From NCBI GenBank assembly GCA_004294495.1, contig REAS01000048.1, forward strand, positions 1-33,999: DNA of 33,999 bases, written 5' to 3'. Position 1 is the stretch's first letter. Each line of letters begins with the position of its first letter. Below the pieces are notes generated by a model. That model saw only the letters and a program-made list of their open reading frames with translations, ran no database searches and was not told the DNA's origin. Source of the DNA: Sphingobacteriales bacterium (GTDB lineage: Bacteria > Bacteroidota > Bacteroidia > Sphingobacteriales > Sphingobacteriaceae). Shown here piece by piece: positions 1-8,872 of this stretch. A program made the position numbers and the translations under genes.

Positions 1-127
1 AGATTAAACAGAAAAAACCCTCGAAATCACAAACCTAAAAAATTGTACAATATGGTGTATAAAAGAATATAGATATTGCTTAAGTAAACGACATTGAAAC
101 ACTAATATTAAAAGGCATTTGTTTTTA

Positions 128-142
128 AGGGTTGCAAACCCT
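128..142. repeat. small perfect inverted repeat AGGGTT-GCA-AACCCT
   Basis: Six-base arms flank a three-base loop. It lies in the AT-rich stretch left of the TPR gene terminator (1-232), in which I see no gene. The hairpin has no T-tract, so it is not an obvious terminator. Function unknown. Confidence 0.35.
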
Positions 143-232
143 GCGATTTGTTGTTTGATTTTACAAAAGTGTAACAGCTGTATATCCCGAAATTAGGGTT
201 TTGGTATTTTCCATTTAGTATCAACTAAAATC

Positions 233-263
233 AATAAAAAAAGCCACCTTAAAAAGGTGGCTT
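233..263 (-). terminator. rho-independent terminator of the TPR protein gene
   Basis: Reading the minus strand, AAGCCACCTT pairs perfectly with AAGGTGGCTT around a three-base loop and is followed by a T-rich tract. It begins only a few bases after the stop codon of the TPR protein gene, the expected position for ending the gyrA-side transcript. Confidence 0.85.
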
Positions 264-271
264 TCATATTT

Positions 272-1450
272 CTACATTTGCGCTATCTTCTTCTTTAACG
301 CTGTTGCTTTATCTAATTTACCAAGCTTTACATAAATTTCTTTAAGGGTATTCATAGTATTAACATCTTTAGGGTTAAGGTCTAAGGCCTTTTCTAAATA
401 AGGTTCGGCTTTAGCTAATTGACTATCAAAACTCTTTTTTAAGGCTTCGTACTTTGTTTGCCCAGCTTTTGTATTTGGTAGTTTATTGGCGGCGGTAATA
501 AAATCGTTACCTTTGTTAATGTATAAAACACCTAAGTTAAAATAGGATTCTTGGTAGTTAGCATCTAAAGCAATGGCTTTAAGGTAAGCGGCTTCGGCTT
601 TATCTAGTTGCTTATTAGCCGAGTATGCAATACCCGCTACAAAACGTAAGGTTTTATTGGTGGTATCTTTACTTATCGCGTTTTCTATATTGCCGATTTT
701 TTGTGCTGCTTGACCACGGTTTAAGTAAATATTTAGAGCATCAAATATTAAATTAATATCGTTAGGGTGTTTTGCACTACCCATTTCGAAAGTTTTTAAA
801 GCTGTGGTGGTATCTAATTTGGTTAAATATACCCTTCCTAACTCGCGGTAAGCACTTGCGTTTGATGGGTTTATAACCAATAATTTGTTATAATAAACTA
901 TGGCTTCATCGTACATATTTGCGCTATTTGCAGCAATGGCAGTGTACAAATTAAAGGTGCTATCTTGCGGTAAAACTGTTGCTATATACTTAAATGCGGT
1001 GTATGCTTCTTTGTAATTTTTGGCATTAAAAGCGGCTAAACCTTTGTTTTGCATCATTACCGATAGGTTGTTTTCGGCACTGGCAATAATTGCTTTGGTA
1101 TCGGCTTTTACATCTAGTGTTTTTGCTTTTGCAATGGCTTCTTGTGCACCTATAAATGCAGTTTCGGCATTGGCTTTGTTTATGGTATCGGTTGCGGTAA
1201 TGGCCGAAAATATTAAACCTCGGTACGCCCAAAGTTCAGCGTTTTCCTTTGTTTTTTCGTTAACTATGGCTTTATCGGTTGCCGCTTTAGCAGCTTCTAA
1301 ATTAGCCAATTGTTTAGCCATTTCGGCTTTGGTTTGTAAACCAATTTCGTACATACCATAGCTATTTTTAGCATTGGTAATTTCGCTTTTTTGTGCGTAG
1401 GTTGCAGTGATACAAGCGATTGTTAGTAAACTTAAAATTGTACGTTTCAT
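272..1450 (-). CDS. secreted tetratricopeptide-repeat protein
   Basis: This 392-residue protein starts with a typical signal peptide (MKRTILSLLTIACITATYAQ, probable cut after the final Ala) and continues as TPR helices to the end. Recognisable repeats include one around AYRELGRVYLTKLDTTTALK, one around AEAAYLKAIALDANYQESYF and a last one around AEPYLEKALDLNPKDVNTMN. TPR arrays are protein-protein scaffolds, and no catalytic domain is visible. I chose the internal Met at 1450 rather than the frame-opening Met 33 bases upstream, because only this start puts the basic residues and hydrophobic core at the N-terminus; the upstream codons overlap repeat-rich sequence. It lies downstream of gyrA on the same strand across 216 bases and ends in a strong terminator. 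The protein is probably periplasmic; its partner is unknown. Confidence 0.85.
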   Translation of the reverse strand: MKRTILSLLTIACITATYAQKSEITNAKNSYGMYEIGLQTKAEMAKQLANLEAAKAATDKAIVNEKTKENAELWAYRGLIFSAITATDTINKANAETAFIGAQEAIAKAKTLDVKADTKAIIASAENNLSVMMQNKGLAAFNAKNYKEAYTAFKYIATVLPQDSTFNLYTAIAANSANMYDEAIVYYNKLLVINPSNASAYRELGRVYLTKLDTTTALKTFEMGSAKHPNDINLIFDALNIYLNRGQAAQKIGNIENAISKDTTNKTLRFVAGIAYSANKQLDKAEAAYLKAIALDANYQESYFNLGVLYINKGNDFITAANKLPNTKAGQTKYEALKKSFDSQLAKAEPYLEKALDLNPKDVNTMNTLKEIYVKLGKLDKATALKKKIAQM

Positions 1451-1469
1451 AAAATTTATTTTTTTGCTT

Positions 1470-1530
1470 CGGGCTTCGGGCAACGGGCTTATTTTGTACC
1501 GTTTAGTCCAAGTTCGTGGCTCGAAGCCCG
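1470..1530. repeat. interspersed 61-bp repeat, copy A
   Basis: It begins CGGGCTTCGGGCAACGGGCT and ends GTGGCTCGAAGCCCG. It aligns without gaps to a second 61-bp copy at 1599-1659, with roughly four in five bases identical by eye. The ends are partly complementary (CGGGCTTCG against CGAAGCCCG), so the unit can fold into a hairpin. It lies just upstream of the TPR gene start. The G+C content is far above the surrounding DNA. I recognise this AGCCCGAAGC-type repeat as common between genes in sphingobacteria, from general knowledge. Confidence 0.75.
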
Positions 1531-1598
1531 TTGCTGTTTGCTAGTTATTGTTGTTTTTTTATTGTAGTTTAATTTTCTTGTTGCTCACTTCAGGAAAT

Positions 1599-1659
1599 CG
1601 GGCTTCGGGCAGCGGGCTTTTTTTGCAACGTTTACACGAAGCTTGTGGCTCGAAACCCG
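1599..1659. repeat. interspersed 61-bp repeat, copy B
   Basis: Second copy of the unit at 1470-1530, with the same length and orientation. It ends seven bases before the gyrA stop codon position, so it forms the immediate 3' trailer of the gyrA transcript. The terminal arms can pair with each other. There is no T-tract on the minus strand, so it is not a classical terminator, but it could act as an mRNA 3' hairpin. Confidence 0.75.
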
Positions 1660-1666
1660 AGGCTAA

Positions 1667-4315
1667 TTATTTTTCCTCTTCGTCTTCATCGACTTCATCT
1701 TCCTCGTCTTCATCCTCGTCGTCATCCTCTTCTTCTTGCTCGTCTAGCTCTTCTTCCTCTTCTTCAAGTGCCGATAGCTCTTGGCTGTTGGCCTCTACGC
1801 CCTCAGCCCGAGGCTCGCTGCCCGCAAGCTCGTCGCTCAAAACTGCCTCTTCTTGCTCTACTTTAGTTACCGATGCTATCGAATCGCCTTCTTTTAAAGT
1901 AATTAAGCGTACCCCTTGTGTGGCCCTGCCCATTACTCTTAATTTATCAATACCAATACGAATAACAATTCCCGATCGGTTAATAATCATTAAATCGTCT
2001 TTATCTGTAACGTCTTTTATGGTAACTAATTGCCCTGTTTTCTCGGTTATTTTTATGGTTTTTACACCTTTACCACCACGGTTGGTTACACGGTAATCTT
2101 CAATATCGGTACGTTTACCGTAACCGTTTTCCGATACTACCAAAACTGTAACCTCTGGCGAGTCTACAGAAATCATACCAACAACTTCATCTTCCTCGTT
2201 AGCTAAACGTATACCACGCACCCCTGTAGAGTTTCGGCCAACTGCCCTTACGGTACTTTCGTTAAACCTAATTGCCCTACCTGATTTTAGCGCCATTAAA
2301 ATTTCGGATGTTCCTGAGGTTAAGTTTGCTTCAATCAATTCATCGCCATCGTTAATATTTATGGCATTAATACCGTTACTGCGAGGGCGACTGTATGCCA
2401 ATAAAGTGGTTTTTTTAATAACACCTTTTTTGGTACACATTATAATGCTGTTGTTTTCTAAATATTCTTTGTCTTTTAGGTTTACAACTTTAACGTAGGT
2501 TTTTATTTTCTCTTCTTTTTCTATGTTGATGATGTTTTGCAACGCTCTACCTTTACTGGTACGAGAGCCTTCCGGGATTTCAAAAACGCGTAACCAATAA
2601 CATTTTCCTTTATCGGTAAAAAACAATAAATAATTATGGTTTGATGCTACAAAAATATGTTCTATAAAATCTTCATCACGTGAGTTTGAACCAATAGAAC
2701 CTTTACCACCACGGCCTTGTGTGCGGTATTCGGTTAAGGCTGTACGTTTTATATAACCTTCTTTCGATATGGTAATTACCACATCTTCATCCTCAATAAA
2801 ATCTTCGGTAAGCATTTCTGCCGCCGAGTGTACAATTTCGGTACGGCGGGCATCGCCATATTTGGTTTTAATTTCGGCAAGCTCGTCTTTAATAATTTGC
2901 ATCCTAAGTTCTTTGCTATCTAAAATTGATTTCAAATGCTCAATCAATTTCATTAATTCGGCGTGTTCGTCTTTTATTTTATCACGTTCTAATCCCGTTA
3001 AACGGCGCAACGTCATATCTAAAATTGCTCGAGCTTGTATATCCGAAAGGTTAAAGGTGGTTATTAATCCTTCACGGGCTTCATCAGGGGTCGATGATGC
3101 TCTTATCAATTTAATAACTTCTTCAATATGGTCTAAAGCAATCAATAAACCTTCTAAAATATGGGCTCGTTTTTCGGCTTCGGTTAATTCGTATTTGGTA
3201 CGACGAACAACTACCTCGTGGCGATGGTCAACAAAATGGCGAATTAAATCTTTTAAATTCAACATCATTGGTCGGCCGTGTACCAACGCAATGTTGTTTA
3301 CGCTAAACGATGTTTGTAAGGCGGTATGTTTGTACAAGTTGTTTAACACGATGGCGGCATTGGCATCACGTTTAATTTCGTAAACTACACGCATACCTTC
3401 CCTATCCGATTCGTCTCTGATTTCCGAAATACCTTCTAATTTTTTCTCGTTTACCAAATCGGCGGTACGCTCAATCATTACCGCTTTGTTTACTTGGTAC
3501 GGAATTTCCGATACAATAATGCGTTCTCTATCGTTTGCTAAAGTTTCAATTTCGGCTTTTGCCCGCATCATTACTCGACCACGACCGGTTTCAAATGCTT
3601 CTTTTACACCCTCGTAACCGTAAATTATACCACCGGTAGGAAAATCGGGAGCTTTTACGTGTTGCATTAACTCCGAAATTTCAATCTCATTATTATCAAT
3701 ATAAGCAATGGTGGCATCAATAACCTCACTTAAATTATGCGGTGCCATGTTGGTTGCCATACCTACGGCAATACCCGATGCGCCGTTTACCAAAAGGTTA
3801 GGGAATTTAGCAGGTAAAACGGTAGGTTCTTCTAACGAATCATCAAAGTTTAAACGGTAATCTATGGTGTCTTTATTGATATCGGCCAACATTTCTTCGG
3901 CCATTTTTTTAAATCGAGCTTCGGTATAACGCATTGCAGCAGGCGAATCGCCATCAACCGAACCAAAGTTTCCTTGCCCATCTACCAAGGGGTAACGTAG
4001 GCTCCAAGGCTGTGCCATACGCACCATTGTATCGTAAACAGATGAATCGCCGTGTGGGTGATACTTACCCAAAACCTCCCCAACAATACGGGCCGATTTT
4101 TTGTACGGCTTGTTGCTAGCCAAACCTAAATCTAGCATACCATACAAAACCCTGCGGTGAACGGGCTTTAAACCGTCTCTAACATCGGGCAAAGCCCTAG
4201 AAACTATAACCGACATCGAATAATCGATATACGCCGATTTCATTTCTTCCTCAATATTTATAGAAATTATTTTATCAAACTGACTGTTTGTTGGATCTTC
4301 TGTATCTTCTGCCAT
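1667..4315 (-). CDS. gyrA: DNA gyrase subunit A
   Basis: GyrA cuts and rejoins DNA in the ATP-driven gyrase A2B2 complex that adds negative supercoils. The 882-residue protein has the breakage-reunion domain first; the catalytic tyrosine is Tyr130 in [10 protein letters not shown]. The quinolone region reads [20 protein letters not shown], with Ser91 and Asp95 at the positions of E. coli Ser83 and Asp87, so it looks like the sensitive type. The C-terminal beta-pinwheel carries a GyrA box written QGRGGKG, one residue off the E. coli QRRGGKG. The protein ends in a long Glu/Asp run typical of Bacteroidota gyrases. Just before that tail is a short stretch ([11 protein letters not shown]) encoded by a fragment of the repeat family found downstream at 1470-1659. 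ParC is the alternative, but the GyrA box and full pinwheel favour GyrA. The gene probably has its own promoter just upstream. Confidence 0.97.
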   Translation of the reverse strand: MAEDTEDPTNSQFDKIISINIEEEMKSAYIDYSMSVIVSRALPDVRDGLKPVHRRVLYGMLDLGLASNKPYKKSARIVGEVLGKYHPHGDSSVYDTMVRMAQPWSLRYPLVDGQGNFGSVDGDSPAAMRYTEARFKKMAEEMLADINKDTIDYRLNFDDSLEEPTVLPAKFPNLLVNGASGIAVGMATNMAPHNLSEVIDATIAYIDNNEIEISELMQHVKAPDFPTGGIIYGYEGVKEAFETGRGRVMMRAKAEIETLANDRERIIVSEIPYQVNKAVMIERTADLVNEKKLEGISEIRDESDREGMRVVYEIKRDANAAIVLNNLYKHTALQTSFSVNNIALVHGRPMMLNLKDLIRHFVDHRHEVVVRRTKYELTEAEKRAHILEGLLIALDHIEEVIKLIRASSTPDEAREGLITTFNLSDIQARAILDMTLRRLTGLERDKIKDEHAELMKLIEHLKSILDSKELRMQIIKDELAEIKTKYGDARRTEIVHSAAEMLTEDFIEDEDVVITISKEGYIKRTALTEYRTQGRGGKGSIGSNSRDEDFIEHIFVASNHNYLLFFTDKGKCYWLRVFEIPEGSRTSKGRALQNIINIEKEEKIKTYVKVVNLKDKEYLENNSIIMCTKKGVIKKTTLLAYSRPRSNGINAININDGDELIEANLTSGTSEILMALKSGRAIRFNESTVRAVGRNSTGVRGIRLANEEDEVVGMISVDSPEVTVLVVSENGYGKRTDIEDYRVTNRGGKGVKTIKITEKTGQLVTIKDVTDKDDLMIINRSGIVIRIGIDKLRVMGRATQGVRLITLKEGDSIASVTKVEQEEAVLSDELAGSEPRAEGVEANSQELSALEEEEEELDEQEEEDDDEDEDEEDEVDEDEEEK
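1805..1833. repeat. repeat-family fragment inside gyrA
   Basis: A GC-rich segment inside the coding sequence (for example GCTGCCCGCAAGCTCG on the plus strand) resembles the arms of the two 61-bp repeats downstream. It encodes [11 protein letters not shown] at the start of the acidic tail. The match is partial and judged by eye. Confidence 0.5.
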
Positions 4316-4353
4316 AATTTATTTTACGAAAATGTTTTGTATCGTAAGGAATG

Positions 4354-4361
4354 CGAAGTTA
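4354..4361 (-). promoter_or_regulatory. possible -7 element of gyrA (TAACTTCG)
   Basis: On the minus strand this octamer differs by one base from the Bacteroidota -7 consensus TAnnTTTG and lies 38 bases from the gyrA start codon. I could not find a clear -33 partner, so this is tentative. Confidence 0.3.
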
Positions 4362-4618
4362 GTAATTTAGGTGATATTTTAAGGTAGATTTTTAGAGATT
4401 TTTTTTGGGATTTTCGGTAGGATTTAAGCGTGATTTTGTAGAGAAAGGGTAGCTATTTTATGGGTTAATATTCTAAATTTTTTTTGCAATTTAGGGTTGA
4501 TTTCGAACTTAAAGCATTTCCCGAAAATTCGCTAATTTATGTTAACACAAGGTAAAATATATTTTTTTAAAAAATAAAAAAAACTGAGTTCGAATAATAA
4601 ATACTGTTTTTGTAATGA

Positions 4619-4751
4619 TTAGGGCGTTTTCACACGCCGGGAGTTTATCCTGACAAAGGAAGGGCTATATCTTTTTTATTTGACTACCCCCCCGACCCCC
4701 GAAGGGGGAGATTCGGCGTAAAAAAAGGATGCCGCTGCCGTCGTTAACGCT
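4619..4751. repeat. composite interspersed repeat in the gyrA-lipoprotein gap
   Basis: The 614-base gap between gyrA and the lipoprotein gene holds no convincing gene. This segment starts TTAGGGCG and ends GTCGTTAACGCT. Internally it has a CTATATCTTTTTT arm and an AAAAAAAGGATGCCGCT arm that can partly pair. Between them is a second repeat, a CCCCC-GAA-GGGGG hairpin at 4696-4708. Both parts resemble repeats I know as common between genes in Bacteroidota. The rest of the gap is AT-rich and featureless, apart from the possible gyrA promoter. Confidence 0.6.
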
Positions 4752-4929
4752 TTAAAATTGTAAATAACATTGATTTACAGGAAATTATAATATAGTTGGA
4801 TAATCAAACTCAGGTTTTAAAAAATAAAATGGCAGATTTTAGGCTATTTTAAGATTCTTTACAAATACTTGAGAAAGGCTTATATTAAGTAAAATCTTGC
4901 AAAAAAAATTAAATTTATGAGTCTTTAAT

Positions 4930-5535
4930 CTACTCTTCTTCATTTACCGTAAAACAGTTTCCTTCTAAACCGTATCTCACTATTTTTTTAGCTATTGGTT
5001 TGGTGTTTAAGGTATCTGCTTCATCAAAAAGATTAATTTCTCTAAAAAGTTTACCTTCTTTTACATAAAATTTATCGTTCCCGCGGTATTGCTTTTTCGT
5101 TTTATAGCTTAAATCGGGAAAACGTATTTTATTGGCATCTTTTAAAAACTCAAAGCAAATTACAACTGCCGATTTATATTTATCGTTTTTCTTATACAAC
5201 ACAATTATTTCGGGGTTACCGTCTATATCCATATCGGTGTTAAAAACTTCCGATAATTTTCCGTCTAAATTTTGTGTTTCGGCAACCGAGAAATCATTTT
5301 TTAAAGAATCGGATTTTAATATTAATAATGAAGAAGTTGAATCGGCCCCACGCCCCCAACTAAAAACATCGAATATCAAATCTGGTCCAACCTCTACTTT
5401 TTGGTGGATACGAAAAGGGGCAAATAATTTGGGTGTAACATTTTGTTTAATCTCAGCAATTTTAACTTCATTGGTACATGCAAAAATGAACACTGCTAAT
5501 AAAAGAGAGCTTGCAATTTTCAAAAATTTTAGCAT
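4930..5535 (-). CDS. predicted lipoprotein of unknown function
   Basis: This 201-residue protein opens with a lipoprotein signal peptide: basic N-terminus, hydrophobic core, and lipobox I-F-A-Cys20. It is therefore probably lipid-anchored and exported. The mature part is mostly polar. Around the middle is NTDMDIDGNPEIIVLY, which has the DxDxDGxxEI spacing of calcium-binding FG-GAP/VCBS-type propeller blades. Only one such motif is clear, so a full propeller is not supported. Its neighbours are the composite repeat downstream and the purS cluster upstream, and neither suggests a role. I do not recognise the family. Confidence 0.8.
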   Translation of the reverse strand: MLKFLKIASSLLLAVFIFACTNEVKIAEIKQNVTPKLFAPFRIHQKVEVGPDLIFDVFSWGRGADSTSSLLILKSDSLKNDFSVAETQNLDGKLSEVFNTDMDIDGNPEIIVLYKKNDKYKSAVVICFEFLKDANKIRFPDLSYKTKKQYRGNDKFYVKEGKLFREINLFDEADTLNTKPIAKKIVRYGLEGNCFTVNEEE

Positions 5536-5672
5536 AGAAAAAAGAATAAATTAAACAATATTTTTATGTCAGAAATTATATTTTTTGAAACTAATCATTT
5601 TAATTAAATTTCTTTAGATAACACAATAAAAATTACAATAAGTTTTAAACTATGCTATGAATAAAAACCCAA

Positions 5673-5924
5673 TTAAATGGCTTTTAACTCGAATGTAAAG
5701 TTTTCCATAATCATATTTGCCAATAAGTTTTTACAGGCTGTTTCTACTTTTTGCGATGCAATAGTTTCGTTTTCGGCATCAATTTCTAAAGTAATGTGAC
5801 GGCCAATTCTAACGTTTTGTATTTCGGCTAAGCCTAAGTTTTTCATACTGCTTGTAACTGCTTTACCTTGAGGGTCTAGAATTTCTTTAAGGGGCATTAC
5901 ATCTATTGCTGCTAAAAATTTCAT
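5673..5924 (-). CDS. purS: phosphoribosylformylglycinamidine synthase subunit PurS
   Basis: PurS is the small subunit of the three-part FGAM synthase (PurS-PurQ-PurL), which turns formylglycinamide ribotide into its amidine in step four of purine synthesis. PurS helps move ammonia from PurQ to PurL. The 83 residues match the usual size. The typical features are visible: an early DPQGKAV segment, the NVRIGRHITLEI strand, and a C-terminal MIMENFTFEL strand. Its ATG overlaps the pssA stop codon in an ATGA arrangement, so it is probably translated by coupling to pssA. purQ and purL are not in this window. The presence of PurS implies the short, multi-subunit form of PurL in this organism. Confidence 0.93.
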   Translation of the reverse strand: MKFLAAIDVMPLKEILDPQGKAVTSSMKNLGLAEIQNVRIGRHITLEIDAENETIASQKVETACKNLLANMIMENFTFELKAI

Positions 5925-6598
5925 TGTGTGTATTTAAAATGTAGTTGTGAAAAAACGAAATATAAAATTAATATAATTGGTGCTGCTGCAAACATAAGAA
6001 ATGCTATGCAAAAGCTCGAACAAATTAAAAAAATGTATTTGTATTTATTGCCTTGCCAACCATTGCTGTTTAGTTTTAACGAAAACAGTTGAATGTTACT
6101 TACCAACAAATAACTTAAAACCAGTATTAAAACCAATAAAAAGTAAGGGTTGGTAATAAAATCAAAATCGGTTATTAAATAAGGTAACGATATTACAAAA
6201 AATGTGTTTGTGGGTGTGTTTAAACCAACAAAGTTATCGGTTTGTTGGGTATCAATATTAAATTTTGCTAGTCTTATGGCCGAAAAAACAGGTATCAAAA
6301 ACCCTAAATAAGGAAACCAAAATGGTAAATTGGTGCTTTGCAAAAGCATTTGATAAAATATAACGCCTGGCAATAAACCAAAACTTATTACATCGGCAAG
6401 GCTATCTAACTCCTTACCAATATCTGATTTTACGTTTAACAACCTTGCAGCAAAGCCATCAAAAAAATCGAAAATACCACAGGCAAAAACAAAAAAAGCA
6501 ACGGTTTTAAGGTTGCTATTAAAAGCATACACTACGCCTATACAACCTGTAAATAAGTTAGCACAGGTTATGGCGTTGGGTATGTGTTTTTTTAGCAT
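5921..6598 (-). CDS. pssA: CDP-diacylglycerol-serine O-phosphatidyltransferase
   Basis: This inner-membrane enzyme makes phosphatidylserine from CDP-diacylglycerol and serine, the precursor of phosphatidylethanolamine. The CDP-alcohol phosphotransferase motif DGxxARx8Gx3Dx3D fits exactly: Asp47-Gly48, Ala51-Arg52, Gly61, Asp65, Asp69. Several hydrophobic membrane segments fill the rest of the 225 residues, which is the short bacterial type II length. The start codon shares a base with the stop codon of the upstream antitoxin-like gene (TAATG), and its own stop overlaps the purS start, so the three genes look like one translationally coupled transcript. Phosphatidylglycerophosphate synthase shares the motif, but the sequence around it fits PssA better. 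Confidence 0.93.
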   Translation of the reverse strand: MLKKHIPNAITCANLFTGCIGVVYAFNSNLKTVAFFVFACGIFDFFDGFAARLLNVKSDIGKELDSLADVISFGLLPGVIFYQMLLQSTNLPFWFPYLGFLIPVFSAIRLAKFNIDTQQTDNFVGLNTPTNTFFVISLPYLITDFDFITNPYFLLVLILVLSYLLVSNIQLFSLKLNSNGWQGNKYKYIFLICSSFCIAFLMFAAAPIILILYFVFSQLHFKYTQ

Positions 6599-6822
6599 TA
6601 AAAATCGCTAACGCTATTTATTAATAATTTATCGTCTCCAGATGCATTCATTTCAATAAAAGCAGCTTCCCAATTATTTCTTGGATTTTTTATAGGTTTT
6701 AAAACAATTTGACCTAATTCAAAAAATAGTTCAACTTTGTCTTTAATATTATATTTTTCCAAAATCGCTTTGCCTAATCTTAACCCTTTCGAGTTTCCAA
6801 TTTTTATAATTGAAGCTTCCAT
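6598..6822 (-). CDS. MazE/AbrB-type antitoxin-like protein, no toxin gene beside it
   Basis: This 74-residue protein begins MEASIIKIGNSKGLRLGKAI, the swapped-hairpin (SpoVT-AbrB) DNA-binding fold of MazE antitoxins, followed by the VELFFELGQIVLKPI strand. The C-terminus (NNWEAAFIEMNASGDDKLLI) resembles the segment MazE uses to wrap MazF. In normal pairs a mazF gene follows with a short overlap. Here the overlapping next gene is pssA, and no MazF-like frame is visible nearby. It could be an orphan antitoxin acting as a repressor of its own operon, or a remnant of a decayed pair. The family call is secure; the role is not. Confidence 0.85.
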   Translation of the reverse strand: MEASIIKIGNSKGLRLGKAILEKYNIKDKVELFFELGQIVLKPIKNPRNNWEAAFIEMNASGDDKLLINSVSDF

Positions 6823-6928
6823 AGTCCTAAATTATCAAAAGTTAATACAAATATTAGTAATTTTTTGTAAATAATTTTGTTGTGCTATAATTTACTCAAA
6901 CGGTAAAAAACTCTTTTGGGCTTTTTTT

Positions 6929-7022
6929 GGGCGACCAACTGGGCGTTTTTATGCAATCACTGCGTGTTTGCTTTTTTGGGCGACCAACGGTTTTTATGCA
7001 ATCACTGCGTGTTTGCTTTTTT
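6929..7022. repeat. two tandem direct repeats of 49 and 45 bp
   Basis: Copy 1 (6929-6977) and copy 2 (6978-7022) both run from GGGCGACCAAC through ATGCAATCACTGCGTGTTTG to a T-run. Copy 2 lacks four bases near its start. A third GGGCGACC begins immediately after. They fill much of the gap between rho and the antitoxin gene. Confidence 0.85.
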
Positions 7023-7047
7023 GGGCGACCACAAGGGTCGCCCCTAC
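7023..7047. repeat. GGGCGACC hairpin repeat overlapping the rho stop codon
   Basis: GGGCGACC and GGTCGCCC are perfect eight-base complements around the loop ACAAG. The rho stop codon (7044-7046) lies inside the right flank. On the minus strand the hairpin is followed by A residues, not T, so it is not a standard terminator for rho. I recognise this motif as a repeat found between genes in many bacterial genomes. Confidence 0.75.
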
Positions 7048-8639
7048 CCGTTCATTGATACCAAAAACTCATCGTTACTACGTGTGCCTTTCATTTGGTT
7101 TTGTAAAAACTCCATTGCTTCTTGTGGGTTCATATCGGCCAGGTGATTACGTAAAATCCAAACACGTTGCAGGGTTTCTTTATCTAACAATAAATCGTCT
7201 CTACGAGTGCTAGATGCTGTTAAATCAATAGCTGGGAAAATACGTTTGTTTGATAGTTTACGATCTAATTGTAGCTCCATATTACCCGTACCTTTAAACT
7301 CTTCAAAAATAACTTCATCCATTTTCGAACCTGTTTCGGTTAAAGCAGTTGCTAAAATAGTAAGCGAGCCACCATCTTCAATATTACGGGCTGCACCAAA
7401 AAAGCGTTTAGGTTTGTGCAATGCATTGGCATCAACCCCGCCCGAAAGTATTTTACCCGATGCTGGCGCAACTGTGTTATACGCTCTGGCTAAACGAGTT
7501 ATCGAATCTAAAAGTATTACCACATCGTGGCCACACTCTACCATTCGTTTGGCTTTTTCTAAAACTATGTTGGCAATTTTAACGTGACGGTCGGCAGGTT
7601 CATCAAATGTTGATGCTACCACTTCGGCCCTAACGTTTCTCGACATATCGGTTACCTCCTCGGGGCGTTCATCAATCAATAAAATAATTAAATAAACTTC
7701 GGGGTGGTTAGCAGCAATGGCGTTGGCAACTTCTTTTAACAAATTTGTTTTACCTGTTTTGGGTTGCGCCACAATTAAACCACGTTGGCCTTTACCTATT
7801 GGGGTAAATAAATCCATTATTCGGGTAGAATAATCCGACGATTTGGTAAACAAATTTAACCGCTCGGTTGGAAACAATGGCGTTAGATAATCAAAAGGTA
7901 CACGATCACGTACTTCTGCTGGTATGCGGCCGTTTATAGATTCTACCCTTACCAACGGGAAATATTTTTCGCCTTCTTTTGGTGGGCGAATGCTACCACG
8001 TACAGTATCGCCAGTTTTTAAACCAAATAGTTTTATTTGCGATTGCGATACATAAATATCATCGGGCGATGAGAGATAATTATAATCAGACGAGCGTAAA
8101 AAACCATAACCATCGGGCATAATTTCTAACACCCCTTCGTTAACAATTACGTTATCAAAATCAAAAGCGGTATCGTTATTACGGTTTATGCGACCGTTGC
8201 CGGTATTTTGATTCTTTTCGGGGCGTATTTGTTTAACTTCCTGTCTTTCGGCTGTGTTTTCTGCCGCTTCGCTTGCCGTTTCGTTTACCAAAACTTCGTT
8301 AACAGTTGCTTCTGGTTCGTCGGCAACTGGGTCTAAATCGGGTAAATCAAATTGTTTTACATCGTCTAAAGGCACATCCGATCGTTTTTTTTCTACCAAA
8401 GCTGGAGCCTTTAAAGTTCTAATTCTTTTTTTAGGTTTTAAATCGCTATCGGCTTCATTATCTTCTGTTAAAGCGGCATCTAAACCATTTTTTGCAGCTT
8501 CAATAAGTGCTTGTTGTTCGGTAATTTTAGCTACTAAATCAGCTTTGCGCAACTCATCGGTATTTTCTACACCAAAACTTTTTGCAATATCCCGTAGCTC
8601 AGATACGAGCTTATCGTTCAATTCAGTTATATCAGACAT
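7044..8639 (-). CDS. rho: transcription termination factor Rho
   Basis: Rho is the hexameric RNA helicase that ends untranslated transcripts. The 531 residues comprise an N-terminal Rho_N helical domain (about 1-45), a polar low-complexity spacer of roughly 120 residues, the cold-shock RNA-binding fold beginning [20 protein letters not shown], and the RecA-like ATPase. The P-loop VAQPKTGKT lies at about 289-297, Walker B is [16 protein letters not shown], and the Q/R-loop regions ([35 protein letters not shown]) are intact. It is about 110 residues longer than E. coli Rho because of the spacer, as is usual in Bacteroidota. The coding sequence ends inside an interspersed hairpin repeat. The upstream promoter is not evident. 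Confidence 0.97.
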   Translation of the reverse strand: MSDITELNDKLVSELRDIAKSFGVENTDELRKADLVAKITEQQALIEAAKNGLDAALTEDNEADSDLKPKKRIRTLKAPALVEKKRSDVPLDDVKQFDLPDLDPVADEPEATVNEVLVNETASEAAENTAERQEVKQIRPEKNQNTGNGRINRNNDTAFDFDNVIVNEGVLEIMPDGYGFLRSSDYNYLSSPDDIYVSQSQIKLFGLKTGDTVRGSIRPPKEGEKYFPLVRVESINGRIPAEVRDRVPFDYLTPLFPTERLNLFTKSSDYSTRIMDLFTPIGKGQRGLIVAQPKTGKTNLLKEVANAIAANHPEVYLIILLIDERPEEVTDMSRNVRAEVVASTFDEPADRHVKIANIVLEKAKRMVECGHDVVILLDSITRLARAYNTVAPASGKILSGGVDANALHKPKRFFGAARNIEDGGSLTILATALTETGSKMDEVIFEEFKGTGNMELQLDRKLSNKRIFPAIDLTASSTRRDDLLLDKETLQRVWILRNHLADMNPQEAMEFLQNQMKGTRSNDEFLVSMNG

Positions 8640-8872
8640 TAATTGTGAATTATGTTCAAGGATTTTATTTTGTCATTTACATCTAGCTCGAAAACTTGTT
8701 CTTGTTTAATTCTAAGAAAATTTCAGAATGTTTTGAGCGATAATCTGTAGATGAATTAAGATTATGTTGCAATTTTATACATTTTATTATTACTATCAAA
8801 ATTTTATAAATTATTTTTTAACAATTCTTCCTTATTTTTTTCAACTTTGTTACCTAAACCCAATTTTTAGCA

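Noticed and set aside
1548-2096. Plus-strand open frame with a long poly-serine run
   Set aside because: It is antisense to the Glu/Asp tail of gyrA; the serine run is the complement of acidic codons.
4570-4610. tRNA-like GTTCGAAT string
   Set aside because: No acceptor or anticodon stem can be built around it.
7023-7047. Terminator of rho
   Set aside because: On the minus strand the stem is followed by A residues, not a U-tract.
8254-8709. Plus-strand open frame of about 150 codons over the rho start
   Set aside because: It is a shadow of the rho N-terminal spacer; composition is serine-rich and no family is recognisable.
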